The notes: generated by a model not told the origin, from the sequence alone. A stretch of DNA of 64,000 nt from Microvirga sp052114605 (GCF_052114605.1 NZ_JBFRFB010000005.1:248001-312000), one strand, 5' to 3'. Numbered from the stretch's first letter, positions 37,975-46,839 are shown. Numbers and translations: made by a program.

Positions 37975-38463
37975 ATGACCACGTTTACCCTGCACCTCCC
38001 GCGCGATGCGTGGCCGGGTGATCCCACCGCATTGGACGAAGCGGAACTCGTGAAGGATGCCTTCTCCTGGGGCGCGTTCTTCTTCACCTTCCTCTGGTTC
38101 TTCTTCCATCGCCTCTGGCTCGCCGGTTTGGGCGTCCTCGTGCTGGTCTTCGCTTTCGGCATGGCTCTGGAGCTGCTCGACGTTCATCCCGTCGCCGGCA
38201 CCATTGCCGCGCTGCTGCTGCAGATCCTGATCGGCCTGGAGGCCAACAGCCTCCGCCGCTGGACGCTGGCGCGCCGTGGTTTCCCCATCGCCGATGTGGT
38301 CACCGCCGCCGACCGGGACGAAGCTGAGGCGAAGTCCTTCGCCCGCTGGCTTGAACAGCGTCCCGCCACGGCACGTCCGCCGGTCTCGACATCCGTTCCC
38401 TCCACCCCGAGAAGGCTCGATCCCGTGATTGGCCTTTTTCCTGACGCGGAGCGCAGCCGGTGA
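37975..38463 (+). CDS. DUF2628 membrane protein of the his cluster
   Basis: The 162-aa protein has an N-terminal soluble strand, hydrophobic segments at about 30-48, 49-68 and 72-92, and the DUF2628-typical VKDAFSWGAFFFTFLW. The C-terminal 60 residues are Pro/Arg-rich and probably disordered. Such genes often lie between hisB and hisH in alphaproteobacteria, but no role in histidine synthesis is known. It overlaps hisH by four bases (GTGA). Confidence 0.82.
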   Translation: MTTFTLHLPRDAWPGDPTALDEAELVKDAFSWGAFFFTFLWFFFHRLWLAGLGVLVLVFAFGMALELLDVHPVAGTIAALLLQILIGLEANSLRRWTLARRGFPIADVVTAADRDEAEAKSFARWLEQRPATARPPVSTSVPSTPRRLDPVIGLFPDAERSR

Positions 38464-39110
38464 GCGTCGTCATCATCGATTACGGTTCGGGCAACCTGCA
38501 CTCGGCCGCCAAGGCTTTTGAGCGCGCAAACCGCGAGGCTGGCCTCGACGGGATCATCTCTGTCACCTCCGACCCGAATCTCGTCGCCAAAGCCGAGCGG
38601 ATCGTGCTGCCGGGTGTCGGCGCCTTCGCCGATTGCCGCCGCGGCCTCGATTCCGTGCCGGGCATGGTGGAGATACTGCAGCGGCGCGTGCATGAGGACA
38701 AACGTCCCTTCCTCGGCATCTGCGTGGGCATGCAACTCATGGCGACGCGCGGCCTCGAACACACCACGAGCTACGGCCTCGACTGGATTCATGGCGACGT
38801 GAAGCCGATCGCGCCGAGCGATCCCACACTCAAGATCCCGCATATGGGCTGGAACACCCTGACCCAGAACCGCCCGCATGCCCTGCTCGAAGGCATTTCC
38901 ACAGGCCCTGACGGGCTGCACGCCTATTTCGTGCATTCCTATGCGCTCTCGCCCACTGATGCATCGGATGTCATCGCGACTGCCGATTACGGTGGGCCGG
39001 TCACGGCCATTGTTGGACGGGATAACATCGTCGGCACTCAATTTCATCCCGAGAAAAGCCAAGCGCTCGGCCTGAAGCTCATTGCGAATTTTTTAAGGTG
39101 GCAACCGTGA
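38460..39110 (+). CDS. hisH: Imidazole glycerol phosphate synthase glutaminase subunit HisH
   Basis: The 216-aa class I glutamine amidotransferase has GSGNLHSAAKAFER near the start, nucleophile Cys in FLGICVGMQLM (near residue 85) and the His-Glu pair in GTQFHPEKSQ. It supplies ammonia to HisF through a protein tunnel. GTG start overlaps the DUF2628 stop; the stop overlaps the GTG of hisA. Confidence 0.96.
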   Translation: MSVVIIDYGSGNLHSAAKAFERANREAGLDGIISVTSDPNLVAKAERIVLPGVGAFADCRRGLDSVPGMVEILQRRVHEDKRPFLGICVGMQLMATRGLEHTTSYGLDWIHGDVKPIAPSDPTLKIPHMGWNTLTQNRPHALLEGISTGPDGLHAYFVHSYALSPTDASDVIATADYGGPVTAIVGRDNIVGTQFHPEKSQALGLKLIANFLRWQP

Positions 39111-39850
39111 TTCTTTATCCCGCAATCGATTTGAAGGAAGGCCGCTGCGTTCGCCTCATTCAAGGCGACATGGATCAGGCGACCGTGTTCAGCGACGACC
39201 CCGCCGACCAGGCCGCGACCTTCGAGGCGCAAGGCTTCGAATGGCTGCACGTAGTCGATCTCGACGGGGCTTTCGCGGGCAAGCCGATGAATGCTTCCGC
39301 CGTGGAAGACATCCTCAAGCGCGTAAAAATTCCCGTTCAGCTCGGCGGCGGCATCCGCGACATGAAGACCGTCGAGGGCTGGCTCGCCAAGGGCGTATCC
39401 CGCGTCATCATCGGCACCGCCGCCGTGCGCGATCCCGCCTTCGTGCGCGAGGCCGCGCGCCTCCATCCGGGCAAGATCGCGGTGGGCATCGATGCCAAGG
39501 ACGGGCTCGTGGCGGTCGAAGGCTGGGCTCAGACCTCGACCTTGTCTGCGGAAGAACTCGGCCGCCGGTTCGAGGATGCTGGCGTCGCCGCGATCATCTA
39601 CACGGACATTGCCCGCGACGGCATTCTCAAAGGCCTCAACTTCCCGATGACGCTGGGCCTTGCCCGCGCGGTTTCGATCCCGGTGATTGCCTCGGGCGGC
39701 CTCGCCTCCATGGCCGATATCGAGCGTTTGACGGAAGCCGATTGCGCCGCGCTCAACGGCGCCATTTCGGGACGTGCGCTCTACGACGGACGCATCGACC
39801 CGGATCAGGCGCTGGCGCTGCTGCGCTCAGTGCGCAAGGAACCTGCCTGA
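39107..39850 (+). CDS. hisA: ProFAR isomerase HisA
   Basis: The 247-aa beta/alpha barrel has catalytic Asp in YPAIDLKEGRCVRL and TDIARDGILKG, and phosphate-binding LGGGIRD and VIASGGLASM. It performs the Amadori rearrangement of ProFAR to PRFAR. I chose GTG 39107, overlapping the hisH stop as GTGA and preceded by AAGGTGG; GTG 39098 would add three residues but has no ribosome site. The stop overlaps the ATG of hisF. Confidence 0.95.
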   Translation: MILYPAIDLKEGRCVRLIQGDMDQATVFSDDPADQAATFEAQGFEWLHVVDLDGAFAGKPMNASAVEDILKRVKIPVQLGGGIRDMKTVEGWLAKGVSRVIIGTAAVRDPAFVREAARLHPGKIAVGIDAKDGLVAVEGWAQTSTLSAEELGRRFEDAGVAAIIYTDIARDGILKGLNFPMTLGLARAVSIPVIASGGLASMADIERLTEADCAALNGAISGRALYDGRIDPDQALALLRSVRKEPA

Positions 39851-40632
39851 TGTTAAAAGTTCGCCTCATTCCATGTCTCGATGTCAAGGACGGGCGCGTC
39901 GTGAAAGGCGTGCAATTCGTCGATCTCGTCGATGCGGGCGATCCGGTGGAAGCCGCGAAAGCTTATGACGCGGCGGGTGCGGACGAACTCTGCTTCCTCG
40001 ATATCACCGCGAGCCATGAGGCACGCGGCATCCTGCTCGATGTGGTGCAGCGCACGGCCGAAGCCTGCTTTATGCCGCTCACCGTGGGCGGCGGCGTTCG
40101 CACGGTGGAGGATATCCGCAAGCTTCTGCTCGCAGGTGCCGACAAGGTGTCGATCAACACCGCAGCTGTGAACAACCCGGAATTCGTGCGCGAGGCTTCG
40201 GAAAAATTCGGCAACCAATGCATCGTCGTCGCCATCGATGCGAAGAAGGTTTCCGGTGAAGGCGAAGACGCGCGTTGGGAAATCTTCACCCATGGCGGCC
40301 GTAACGCCACCGGCATCGATGCCATCGCCTTCGCCAAGCAGGTGGCGGAGCTCGGCGCGGGTGAACTCCTCGTCACCTCGATGGATCGCGACGGCACCAA
40401 GGGCGGCTATGACCTCGCGCTCGTGCGCGCCATCGCGGACGCGGTCTCCGTGCCCGTCATCGCCTCCGGCGGCGTCGGCAATCTCGATCACCTCGTCGAT
40501 GGTGTCGAAAAAGGCCATGCCAGCGCCGTGCTCGCGGCCTCGATCTTCCATTTCGGCACGCATACGATTTCGGAAGCCAAGGGCTACATGGCCGAGAAGG
40601 GTCTGAAGATGCGGTTGGATGCCGTTCAATAA
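39850..40632 (+). CDS. hisF: Imidazole glycerol phosphate synthase cyclase subunit HisF
   Basis: The 260-aa barrel has catalytic Asp in IPCLDVKDGRVVKG and TSMDRDGTKGGYD, plus GGGVRTVEDIRKLL and VIASGGVGNLDHL for the substrate phosphates. It makes imidazole glycerol phosphate and AICAR with HisH. ATG 39850 overlaps the hisA stop by one base; a longer open frame back to 39241 is the wrong frame of hisA. Confidence 0.96.
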   Translation: MLKVRLIPCLDVKDGRVVKGVQFVDLVDAGDPVEAAKAYDAAGADELCFLDITASHEARGILLDVVQRTAEACFMPLTVGGGVRTVEDIRKLLLAGADKVSINTAAVNNPEFVREASEKFGNQCIVVAIDAKKVSGEGEDARWEIFTHGGRNATGIDAIAFAKQVAELGAGELLVTSMDRDGTKGGYDLALVRAIADAVSVPVIASGGVGNLDHLVDGVEKGHASAVLAASIFHFGTHTISEAKGYMAEKGLKMRLDAVQ

Positions 40633-40638
40633 GCTGCA

Positions 40639-41142
40639 ATGACTTTGTCAAAAGAAAATGCTCAGGAGCTCAATGCGGATTTTTTGCGCTTGATAGAAGC
40701 CCAATTTCCACAATGGCTCGCCCATGTCCGCGCCTTTCACGATAAGGATGCCAATCAGGATTTTCTGGAACTCACCATTCCCGACGCCTCAGGGGTGGGA
40801 AATGAGCATCCGCTCGAAATTTCGACTTGGGGCCAGGAAATCACTGTTTCTTTTGGTGATTTCCATATCCATTTTCCATGGTCGGAGGAGTATATTGAGG
40901 CTGCCGAAAGCAATCGGGTAGTGAACTACCTGCAAGCTATCCTCGATGAGAACATTATTATTGCATCCGTCTGGGCAGAGGGCAGAATGAAGCTGAGTTC
41001 GACAATCCTTTCTAATGAACTCACAAAATTTACTGATGTGCCCCCTGGCGATCATGAGTTACGCATTGCGTCATGGCGCGGCACTTATGACCGTAGACTT
41101 CCCGTCGATTGGCAGAGCTATTTGAAAGCATCCCATTCATGA
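40639..41142 (+). CDS. Hypothetical acidic protein between hisF and map
   Basis: I do not recognise this 167-aa protein. It is acidic, with no signal peptide or membrane helix, and contains ISTWGQEITVSFGDFHIHF, then a helix around EEYIEAAESNRVVNYLQAIL and strand IIIASVWAEG. Size, acidity and composition recall bacterial immunity or small antitoxin-like proteins, but no family is claimed. Its G+C content is visibly lower than the his genes (many TTT, AAA, ATT codons). It lies six bases after hisF, suggesting an insertion into the his cluster. Confidence 0.6.
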   Translation: MTLSKENAQELNADFLRLIEAQFPQWLAHVRAFHDKDANQDFLELTIPDASGVGNEHPLEISTWGQEITVSFGDFHIHFPWSEEYIEAAESNRVVNYLQAILDENIIIASVWAEGRMKLSSTILSNELTKFTDVPPGDHELRIASWRGTYDRRLPVDWQSYLKASHS

Positions 41143-41211
41143 CCCCTCCACCCTCGACGGCCTTGTCCGCATTGTCGCTGAGTACTCCACTGTAATCGGT
41201 AGTTTCAACAA

Positions 41212-41961
41212 ATGACGGTCTCCAACGAAGACGATCTCGCGAAGCTCCAGGAGATCGGCAGGATTGTCGCCAATACCCTTGAGGCCATGGCAGCAGTGCT
41301 TGAACCCGGCATGACGACGGCGGAACTCGACATGATCGGCCGCAGGCTCCTTGAGGAAGCCGGTGCTCGTTCCGGCCCGGAGCTTGTTTACGATTTTCCC
41401 GGCGCCACCTGCATCAGCGTGAACGAGCAGATCGCCCATGGCATTCCGGGATCGCGCCGGATCGAGGCGGGCGATCTCGTCAACATCGATATCTCGGCGG
41501 AAAAGAACGGGATCTATGCCGATACCGGCGCTTCCTTCGCGGTTCCGCCAGTCACGAATGCCACCAAGCGACTCTGCCAGGATGGCCGCCGCGCCATGTG
41601 GGTCGGCCTGCGTCAGGTCGGCGCCGACAAGCCGATTGCGGGCATCGGACAGGCCATCGGAAAGTTTGCCGAAAAGAACGGCTACACGCTGGTCCGCAAC
41701 CTGGCGAGCCACGGCATCGGCCATTCCCTTCATGAGGAGCCGGGGGAAATCCCCACTTGGCCGGATCGCTCCGAGCGCCGGATCATGAATGAGGGCCTCG
41801 TCTTCACGGTGGAGCCCTTCCTGTCGGTGGGTGCGACTTTAGCGACGGATGGCGATGACGAATGGACACTGCTCAGCGATCCGCGCGCGCCGACCGTCCA
41901 GTATGAGCATACGGTCGTCGCCACCCGTAACGGACCTCTTGTCGTAACCCTCCCGGGCTAG
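41212..41961 (+). CDS. map: Type I methionine aminopeptidase
   Basis: The 249-aa enzyme removes the initiator methionine. Metal ligands are visible: two Asp in NIDISAEKNGIYADTGASF, His in HGIGHSLHEEPGE, Glu in FTVEPFLS and Glu in VQYEHTVV. The location inside the his cluster, just before hisE, suggests a second copy rather than the ribosomal-operon map; that cannot be checked here. GC usage is a little lower than its neighbours. Confidence 0.9.
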   Translation: MTVSNEDDLAKLQEIGRIVANTLEAMAAVLEPGMTTAELDMIGRRLLEEAGARSGPELVYDFPGATCISVNEQIAHGIPGSRRIEAGDLVNIDISAEKNGIYADTGASFAVPPVTNATKRLCQDGRRAMWVGLRQVGADKPIAGIGQAIGKFAEKNGYTLVRNLASHGIGHSLHEEPGEIPTWPDRSERRIMNEGLVFTVEPFLSVGATLATDGDDEWTLLSDPRAPTVQYEHTVVATRNGPLVVTLPG

Positions 41962-41969
41962 TTCAAACC

Positions 41970-42290
41970 ATGACCTCCTTTACCCTCAATGACCTCGCCC
42001 GCATCGTCGCCGAGCGCGCGGCTGCGCCCGCCACCGAGTCCTATACGGCCAAGCTGATCAGCGGCGGGCCGGCCAAGGCGGCCAAGAAGCTCGGCGAAGA
42101 GGCGGTGGAGGCGGCCATCGCCGCCGTCCAGGGCGACCGGCAGAACCTGACGGCGGAAGCGGCGGACGTGCTGTATCATCTTTTGGTCGTGTTGCAGGGC
42201 GCGAGTATTCCGCTAAGTGAAGTCATGGCCGAACTGGAGCGCCGCACCGTACAATCGGGGCTCGCGGAGAAAGCCTCGCGCAAGCTTTGA
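41970..42290 (+). CDS. hisE: Phosphoribosyl-ATP pyrophosphohydrolase HisE
   Basis: The 106-aa all-helical enzyme hydrolyses PR-ATP to PR-AMP. Its MazG-like metal site is seen in KKLGEEAVEAAIAA (Glu residues near 43-47) and EAADVLYHLLVVLQ (Glu/Asp near 63-66). It is separate from HisI, as in many alphaproteobacteria. It lies eight bases after map and 18 bases before coaA, so the three are probably cotranscribed. Confidence 0.95.
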   Translation: MTSFTLNDLARIVAERAAAPATESYTAKLISGGPAKAAKKLGEEAVEAAIAAVQGDRQNLTAEAADVLYHLLVVLQGASIPLSEVMAELERRTVQSGLAEKASRKL

Positions 42291-42308
42291 GACGAAAAGG
42301 CGGTTCGC

Positions 42309-43286
42309 ATGGACCAGCTCAACGTGTTGCAGAATCTGCCGGACGATGACGGCCTCTCCCCCTATCGCACCTTCTCGCGCGATGAATGGGCGAAGCTGCG
42401 TGCCGATGCGCCGATGACGCTCACCGCCGACGAGGTGATGCAGCTGCAATCCCTCAACGATCCGATTTCGCTGGACGAGGTGGCCGCGATCTATCTGCCG
42501 CTGTCGCGCCTGCTCTCCCTCTATGTCGCCGCGACGCAGGGGCTGTTCAAGGCGACCCAGCGCTTCCTGCTGGCCGAGCAGGACGAAAAGGTGCCCTACA
42601 TCATCGGCGTCGCCGGATCGGTGGCGGTAGGAAAATCCACCACTGCCCGCGTGCTGAAGGCGTTGCTTGCCCGCTGGCCCAACACGCCCAAGGTTGGCCT
42701 CGTCACCACGGACGGCTTCCTCCTGCCCAATGCCGAGCTGACGCGGCTCGGCCTGATGGAGCGCAAGGGCTTTCCAGAAAGCTACGATACCGGCGCATTG
42801 TTGCGCTTTCTCGCCGACATCAAGGCGGGCAAGCGCAACGTGAAGGCGCCGCTCTACTCCCACCTCGTCTATGACGTGGTGCCCGGGGAGGAAACCACGG
42901 TCGACCGGCCCGACATCCTCATCGTCGAGGGCCTCAACGTGCTCCAGCCCGCGCGCCTGCCGAAGGATGGCGAGGCCATTCCATTCGTGTCGGATTTCTT
43001 CGATTTCTCCGTCTATATCGACGCGGAGGAGGAGGACCTGCACCGCTGGTACGTGAACCGCTTCCTGCGCCTGCGCCACACGGCCTTCCGCGATCCGCTC
43101 TCCTATTTCCGGCGCTATTCCGAACTCCCCGAAACGGACGCCATCGCCACCGCCGACGGCCTCTGGAACCGGATCAACCTGGTGAACCTGCGCGACAACA
43201 TCGTGCCCACCCGCCAGCGCGCGAGCCTGATCCTGAAAAAGGGCGCGAGCCACCGGATCGAGACGGTGGCGTTGAGAAGGCTATAG
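42309..43286 (+). CDS. coaA: Pantothenate kinase, type I (CoaA)
   Basis: The 325-aa kinase catalyses the first step of coenzyme A synthesis. The P-loop GVAGSVAVGKSTTARVL is near residue 101, with VTTDGFLLPNAEL and SYDTGALLRFLADIKAG downstream, and the C-terminal region is full length. In several alphaproteobacteria coaA directly follows the hisE gene. CoA-synthesis gene coaE lies elsewhere in the window, at 51450. Confidence 0.95.
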   Translation: MDQLNVLQNLPDDDGLSPYRTFSRDEWAKLRADAPMTLTADEVMQLQSLNDPISLDEVAAIYLPLSRLLSLYVAATQGLFKATQRFLLAEQDEKVPYIIGVAGSVAVGKSTTARVLKALLARWPNTPKVGLVTTDGFLLPNAELTRLGLMERKGFPESYDTGALLRFLADIKAGKRNVKAPLYSHLVYDVVPGEETTVDRPDILIVEGLNVLQPARLPKDGEAIPFVSDFFDFSVYIDAEEEDLHRWYVNRFLRLRHTAFRDPLSYFRRYSELPETDAIATADGLWNRINLVNLRDNIVPTRQRASLILKKGASHRIETVALRRL

Positions 43287-43295
43287 GAGCATTGG

Positions 43296-43754
43296 TTGGA
43301 TACGACACGCGCAATCGAGATCAGGCCCGCTCGGAAGCGCGATTTGACCGAACTTCTCGTTCTCTACCGGCATCTCAATCGAGCCGATCCCGCTCTGGAG
43401 CCGGAAGCCGCCGAGAAGATTTGGGATAATCTTCTCGAAAGACCAGGCGTCACCATCCATGTTGCGGAACTGGCGGGTCGGCTCGTCGGCAGCTGCACTT
43501 TGATTGTCGTGCCCAATCTCACCCGCAACGGTTGTCCTTACGCTTTGATCGAGAACGTCGTGACCCATGAAGCTCATCGTGGCCTCGGCATCGGGCATGC
43601 GGTTCTCTCCAGTGCCATTGATCAAGCTTGGCGTGAGAACTGCTACAAGATCATGCTGATGACAGGCCGCAAGGACGAAGCGATCAACCGCTTTTATGAA
43701 AAGGCCGGTTTCAGCCGCGATGAGAAGACGGCGTTCACGCTCAGGCGCGACTGA
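43296..43754 (+). CDS. GNAT-family N-acetyltransferase
   Basis: The 152-aa single-domain protein has the acetyl-CoA-binding motif THEAHRGLGIGHAVLSSAI (near residues 90-108), preceded by YALIENVVV-like strands and followed by INRFYEKAGFSRDEKT. Substrate unknown. TTG 43296 is the likely start, with TAGGAGC nine bases upstream. It is only 10 bp from coaA and may share its transcript. Confidence 0.82.
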   Translation: MDTTRAIEIRPARKRDLTELLVLYRHLNRADPALEPEAAEKIWDNLLERPGVTIHVAELAGRLVGSCTLIVVPNLTRNGCPYALIENVVTHEAHRGLGIGHAVLSSAIDQAWRENCYKIMLMTGRKDEAINRFYEKAGFSRDEKTAFTLRRD

Positions 43755-43790
43755 GCCGATACAGTAAGGCGAACGAGACTAAGGATCATC

Positions 43791-44153
43791 ATGGGCGTGA
43801 AGAGCGTGGCCAAAGGATTGCTGTTCCTGAACCTCATGGCCTTTGCTGCCACGGCAGCCATCGTCTGGCTTCTCGACTACAGGGCCATCACGGACATTCT
43901 CGATGCAGCCACTTATGCCGGGCTTGGAATGGGTGGCCTGGGTGCGATGATGTTCATCGGCTCGACTTCCCGTTCGAGCGCATCGACGGGGATGGCGGCC
44001 AGTGCAGCGGATCAGCCGAGCCGGATGATGGATGCGCTCTGGAGTGACAGGGCATTCGGTATTTCAACAGGAGCCCTGTTTGTCTTGAGCGGCGTCAGCT
44101 GGACTGCCATGGCGTGGCTGCTCGCCGAAATCGCCTGGGCATATCAAGGCTGA
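43791..44153 (+). CDS. Small membrane protein of unknown function
   Basis: The 120-aa protein has three hydrophobic segments (residues about 10-28, 40-56 and 88-112) and a central Ser/Ala-rich linker. I recognise no family. The next gene, 46 bp on, also encodes a small membrane protein, so they may work or be regulated together. Confidence 0.6.
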   Translation: MGVKSVAKGLLFLNLMAFAATAAIVWLLDYRAITDILDAATYAGLGMGGLGAMMFIGSTSRSSASTGMAASAADQPSRMMDALWSDRAFGISTGALFVLSGVSWTAMAWLLAEIAWAYQG

Positions 44154-44198
44154 CCTTTTTCACAACCTTGAGCGTTGTGCCTCTATCAAGGAGGCCGC

Positions 44199-44717
44199 AT
44201 GTCCACACCGCCGGTCGAGGAAAAGCTCACGCGCAGCGCCGAGCACGCCAAGGAAGCCGCCGTTCAGACACAGGAAGCGGCGGAAAATACGCAAGAAGCC
44301 GCCGAGCAGACGCAAGCTGCTGCCAAGACGACAGCCAAGGCCACCGTTCAACTGAAGGACAGCGCGGACCGACGCACGGAGCTTGCCGCCAACCGCACTG
44401 TCTTCGCTGCCGAGCGGACCTATGCCGCCTGGGTGCGCACGGGCCTCGCCTCGCTCGCCTCCGGCATCGGTGCCCAGAAGCTTCTCGAAGGGGTGGTGCC
44501 GTTCTGGATGATCATGTCCACCGGATCAGTGCTGGTGCTGTTCAGCGCCTTTTGCTTCGCGGCGGCCGTCTGGCGACAGATCTTCACCGGCGCGCAGCCG
44601 CCTCACCCGGACGTGAGGCAACTCGCGCCCGCCATGCTGGTCCTCTTCAACGGCTTCCTGGCTCTCGTCTCGCTCGCAGCCCTGTTCGGTCTATGGTTCG
44701 GGAAGATGGGAGGGTAA
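44199..44717 (+). CDS. DUF202 (YidH-like) membrane protein with repetitive N-terminus
   Basis: The 172-aa protein carries a C-terminal DUF202 region: AANRTVFAAERTYAAWVRTGLASLASGIG (the AxxRTxLAxxRT signature) and three membrane helices (about 85-100, 105-128, 145-165). The N-terminal 60 residues are Ala/Gln/Glu/Thr-rich with seven-residue repeats of the form xTQEAAE, predicting a coiled coil. DUF202 proteins are uncharacterised inner-membrane proteins. GGAGG precedes ATG 44199. Confidence 0.82.
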   Translation: MSTPPVEEKLTRSAEHAKEAAVQTQEAAENTQEAAEQTQAAAKTTAKATVQLKDSADRRTELAANRTVFAAERTYAAWVRTGLASLASGIGAQKLLEGVVPFWMIMSTGSVLVLFSAFCFAAAVWRQIFTGAQPPHPDVRQLAPAMLVLFNGFLALVSLAALFGLWFGKMGG

Positions 44718-44764
44718 ATCCGCTGTCATCCGGTGCGCCAAAGGCGAGCCCGACCCGAAGGGCC

Positions 44765-44893
44765 GCGCCGAAGGCGTGGAAACACATAACTACGACGTTG
44801 CCGAGGAAAGCGCAACGGAACCCGCAAGCTTCATTCTACATCTGTGATGGCTATGGGTTCCGGGCTCCGCTGCGCGGCCCCGGAATGACAAAG
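44765..44893. repeat. Dispersed repeat, second copy of the 3900 element
   Basis: GCGTGGAAACACATAAC (44774) and CTATGGGTTCCGGGCTC followed by GCCCCGGAATGAC (44851-44888) match the element at 3900-4035. The left arm here is degenerate (GTCATCCGG...). It lies between the DUF202 gene and the convergent adenosine kinase gene; no ORF is supported. Confidence 0.65.
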
Positions 44894-44901
44894 GATGGGT
44901 T

Positions 44902-45903
44902 TTACCCCAACAGCCCTTCCTGCTGCGCCAGTTCGCGCAGATTCACCTGCGGGCGGGCGCCGAGGTGGCTGATGATCTCGGCCGCCGCCAGGCCGCCGAG
45001 GCGGGCGCAATCGGTGAGGCTGAGATTCTGCGTCAGGCCGGCGAGGAAGCCCGAGGCGAAGAGGTCGCCGGCACCAGTGGTGTCAACCACGCGCTCGACC
45101 GGGAAAGCGGGAATGGCGAGCGTCTCGCCACGGCTCACCACCAGCGCGCCATCCGCCGAGCGGGTGACGACGCCGAGCAGCTTTTCCTCGCGCAAGGCGG
45201 CTAGCGCGCTCTCGGCCGAGGAGGTGCCGTAGAGGCTCTGCAGCTCGTGGATATTGGCGAAGAGGATGTCGAGGCTGCCGTCGCGCATCAGACCGAGGAA
45301 TTCATCGCGGTAGCGGTCGACGCAGAAGGCGTCGGAGAGGGTCAGCGCCACCTTGTTGCCGGCCTCGTGCGCGATCTTCACGGCCTTGCGGAAGGCTTCC
45401 TTCGCGGCCGGCGGATCCCAGAGATAGCCTTCGAGATAGACGATGCTGGACGCGCGCACCGTGTCCGGATGCACGTCGTCGGGCGTGAGATTCTGGCAGG
45501 CGCCGAGATAAGTGTTCATGGTGCGCTCGCCGTCCGGCGTCACCAGGATGAAGCTGCGCGCGGTGGCGGGACCGTCCTGCGCCGGTGTCACGTCGTAATG
45601 GACGTCGATGGCTTTCAGGTCGTGCGAGAAAAGCTTGCCGGTCTCGTCGTTCTTCACCTTGCCGATGAAGCCCGCCTTCACGCCGAAGGAGGCAGCACCC
45701 GCCGCCGTGTTGGCGCCCGAGCCGCCCGACACGATAATGGCGGGGCCCATGTCCCGATAGAGCTCCTCGGCGCGCTCTTCGTCGATGAGCATCATGGCGC
45801 CTTTGTGCACCTTCTTCTGGAGCAGAAAGGCCTCGTCGGTATGGGCGAGCACGTCAACGATGGCGTTGCCGAGCGTGAGCACGTCGATGCGGGTCTGGGA
45901 CAT
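44902..45903 (-). CDS. PfkB-family sugar/adenosine kinase
   Basis: The 333-aa ribokinase-fold enzyme has the N-terminal substrate region SGGSGANTAAGAASFG (near residue 58) and the C-terminal anion-hole signature DTTGAGDLFASGFLAGL with the catalytic Asp (near 272). Close relatives in rhizobia are annotated as adenosine kinase, phosphorylating adenosine to AMP; inosine or other nucleosides remain possible. It starts at ATG 45903 and stands alone. Confidence 0.85.
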   Translation of the reverse strand: MSQTRIDVLTLGNAIVDVLAHTDEAFLLQKKVHKGAMMLIDEERAEELYRDMGPAIIVSGGSGANTAAGAASFGVKAGFIGKVKNDETGKLFSHDLKAIDVHYDVTPAQDGPATARSFILVTPDGERTMNTYLGACQNLTPDDVHPDTVRASSIVYLEGYLWDPPAAKEAFRKAVKIAHEAGNKVALTLSDAFCVDRYRDEFLGLMRDGSLDILFANIHELQSLYGTSSAESALAALREEKLLGVVTRSADGALVVSRGETLAIPAFPVERVVDTTGAGDLFASGFLAGLTQNLSLTDCARLGGLAAAEIISHLGARPQVNLRELAQQEGLLG

Positions 45904-46023
45904 GAATTACCATGATGTTGCAAAAGGATGGGGCGCTTTCGCATCCGGAATAAAGGAGGTCAAGCTAACTCTGGAAGTTAATGACACCGTCTCATAGTGA
46001 GGATTCACTGTTTAAGTTTATAA

Positions 46024-46048
46024 CAGATGATATATTCTATCTCATCTG
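46024..46048. promoter_or_regulatory. Inverted repeat upstream of the LysE-type exporter
   Basis: CAGATGA-N11-TCATCTG, perfect over 7 bp per arm, lies in an unusually A+T-rich stretch 95 bp before the LysE gene. It overlaps possible promoter elements and may be an operator. The rest of this 239-bp gap holds no ORF. Confidence 0.45.
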
Positions 46049-46142
46049 CGTAACTGGCGACATAGGATGGATCACCATCGGGAAGCGCAGATCAAGAAAC
46101 GCCGTTCGCCTGGGCACTGCAAATAACCAATGAGGTTTTGCC

Positions 46143-46784
46143 ATGTCTGCGACCAGCATTCTTATCAGTATTCTTGGAGCCCTATTGATCGGTGCCGTGA
46201 GCCCTGGCCCGAGCTTCGTTCTCGTTTCCCGAATTGCGATTACAGCTTCCCGTTTGGATGGGCTCGCCGCCGCCCTTGGAATGGGTCTTGGTGGCGCAGT
46301 TTTCGGGGCCTTAGCACTTCTTGGCCTAAGCACTCTGCTTTCTCAGGTCGAGTGGCTCTACCTCGCCCTCAAGCTGACAGGTGGGGCTTATCTGGTCTAT
46401 CTAGGCCTGCGCATCTGGAAGGTAGCATCCGAGCCTCTTGAAGTTCCGGATGGCCAAGCCTTCAAGACCAACTCTCTTTTGCGCTCGTTCGCCTTTGCCT
46501 TCATCACACAGATCAGCAATCCAAAAACGGCCGTTGTTTACGCAAGCATTTTTGCTGCCCTGCTGCCGCCTTCTCCCCCCATGTGGATGCTGATCATTTT
46601 CCCGCCGTTGATCTTCTCGATCGAGGCAGGATGGTATGTCCTGGTTGCGCTCGCCTTCTCGAATAGTCGTCCACGCTCGCTCTATCTCGGATTCAAACGC
46701 TGGATCGATCGGACAGCAGGCTTCGTCATAGGAGCTTTGGGTTTGCGCTTGATTGCCGAGAGTATGACACTGCAAAAATCATAG
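46143..46784 (+). CDS. LysE/RhtB-family amino-acid exporter
   Basis: The 213-aa inner-membrane protein has six hydrophobic segments and the family signature GAVSPGPSFVLVSRIAI (residues 18-34) plus SNPKTAVVYASIF (near 120). Members export lysine, homoserine, threonine or other amino acids; the substrate here is unknown. Codon use is less G+C-rich than the neighbours, and the upstream region is A+T-rich, consistent with acquisition. Confidence 0.87.
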   Translation: MSATSILISILGALLIGAVSPGPSFVLVSRIAITASRLDGLAAALGMGLGGAVFGALALLGLSTLLSQVEWLYLALKLTGGAYLVYLGLRIWKVASEPLEVPDGQAFKTNSLLRSFAFAFITQISNPKTAVVYASIFAALLPPSPPMWMLIIFPPLIFSIEAGWYVLVALAFSNSRPRSLYLGFKRWIDRTAGFVIGALGLRLIAESMTLQKS

Positions 46785-46839
46785 AAACGAGAATGACGTT
46801 TTGCTCGGACCGCACAAATTCCGAGCAGAAGAGCCCCTC

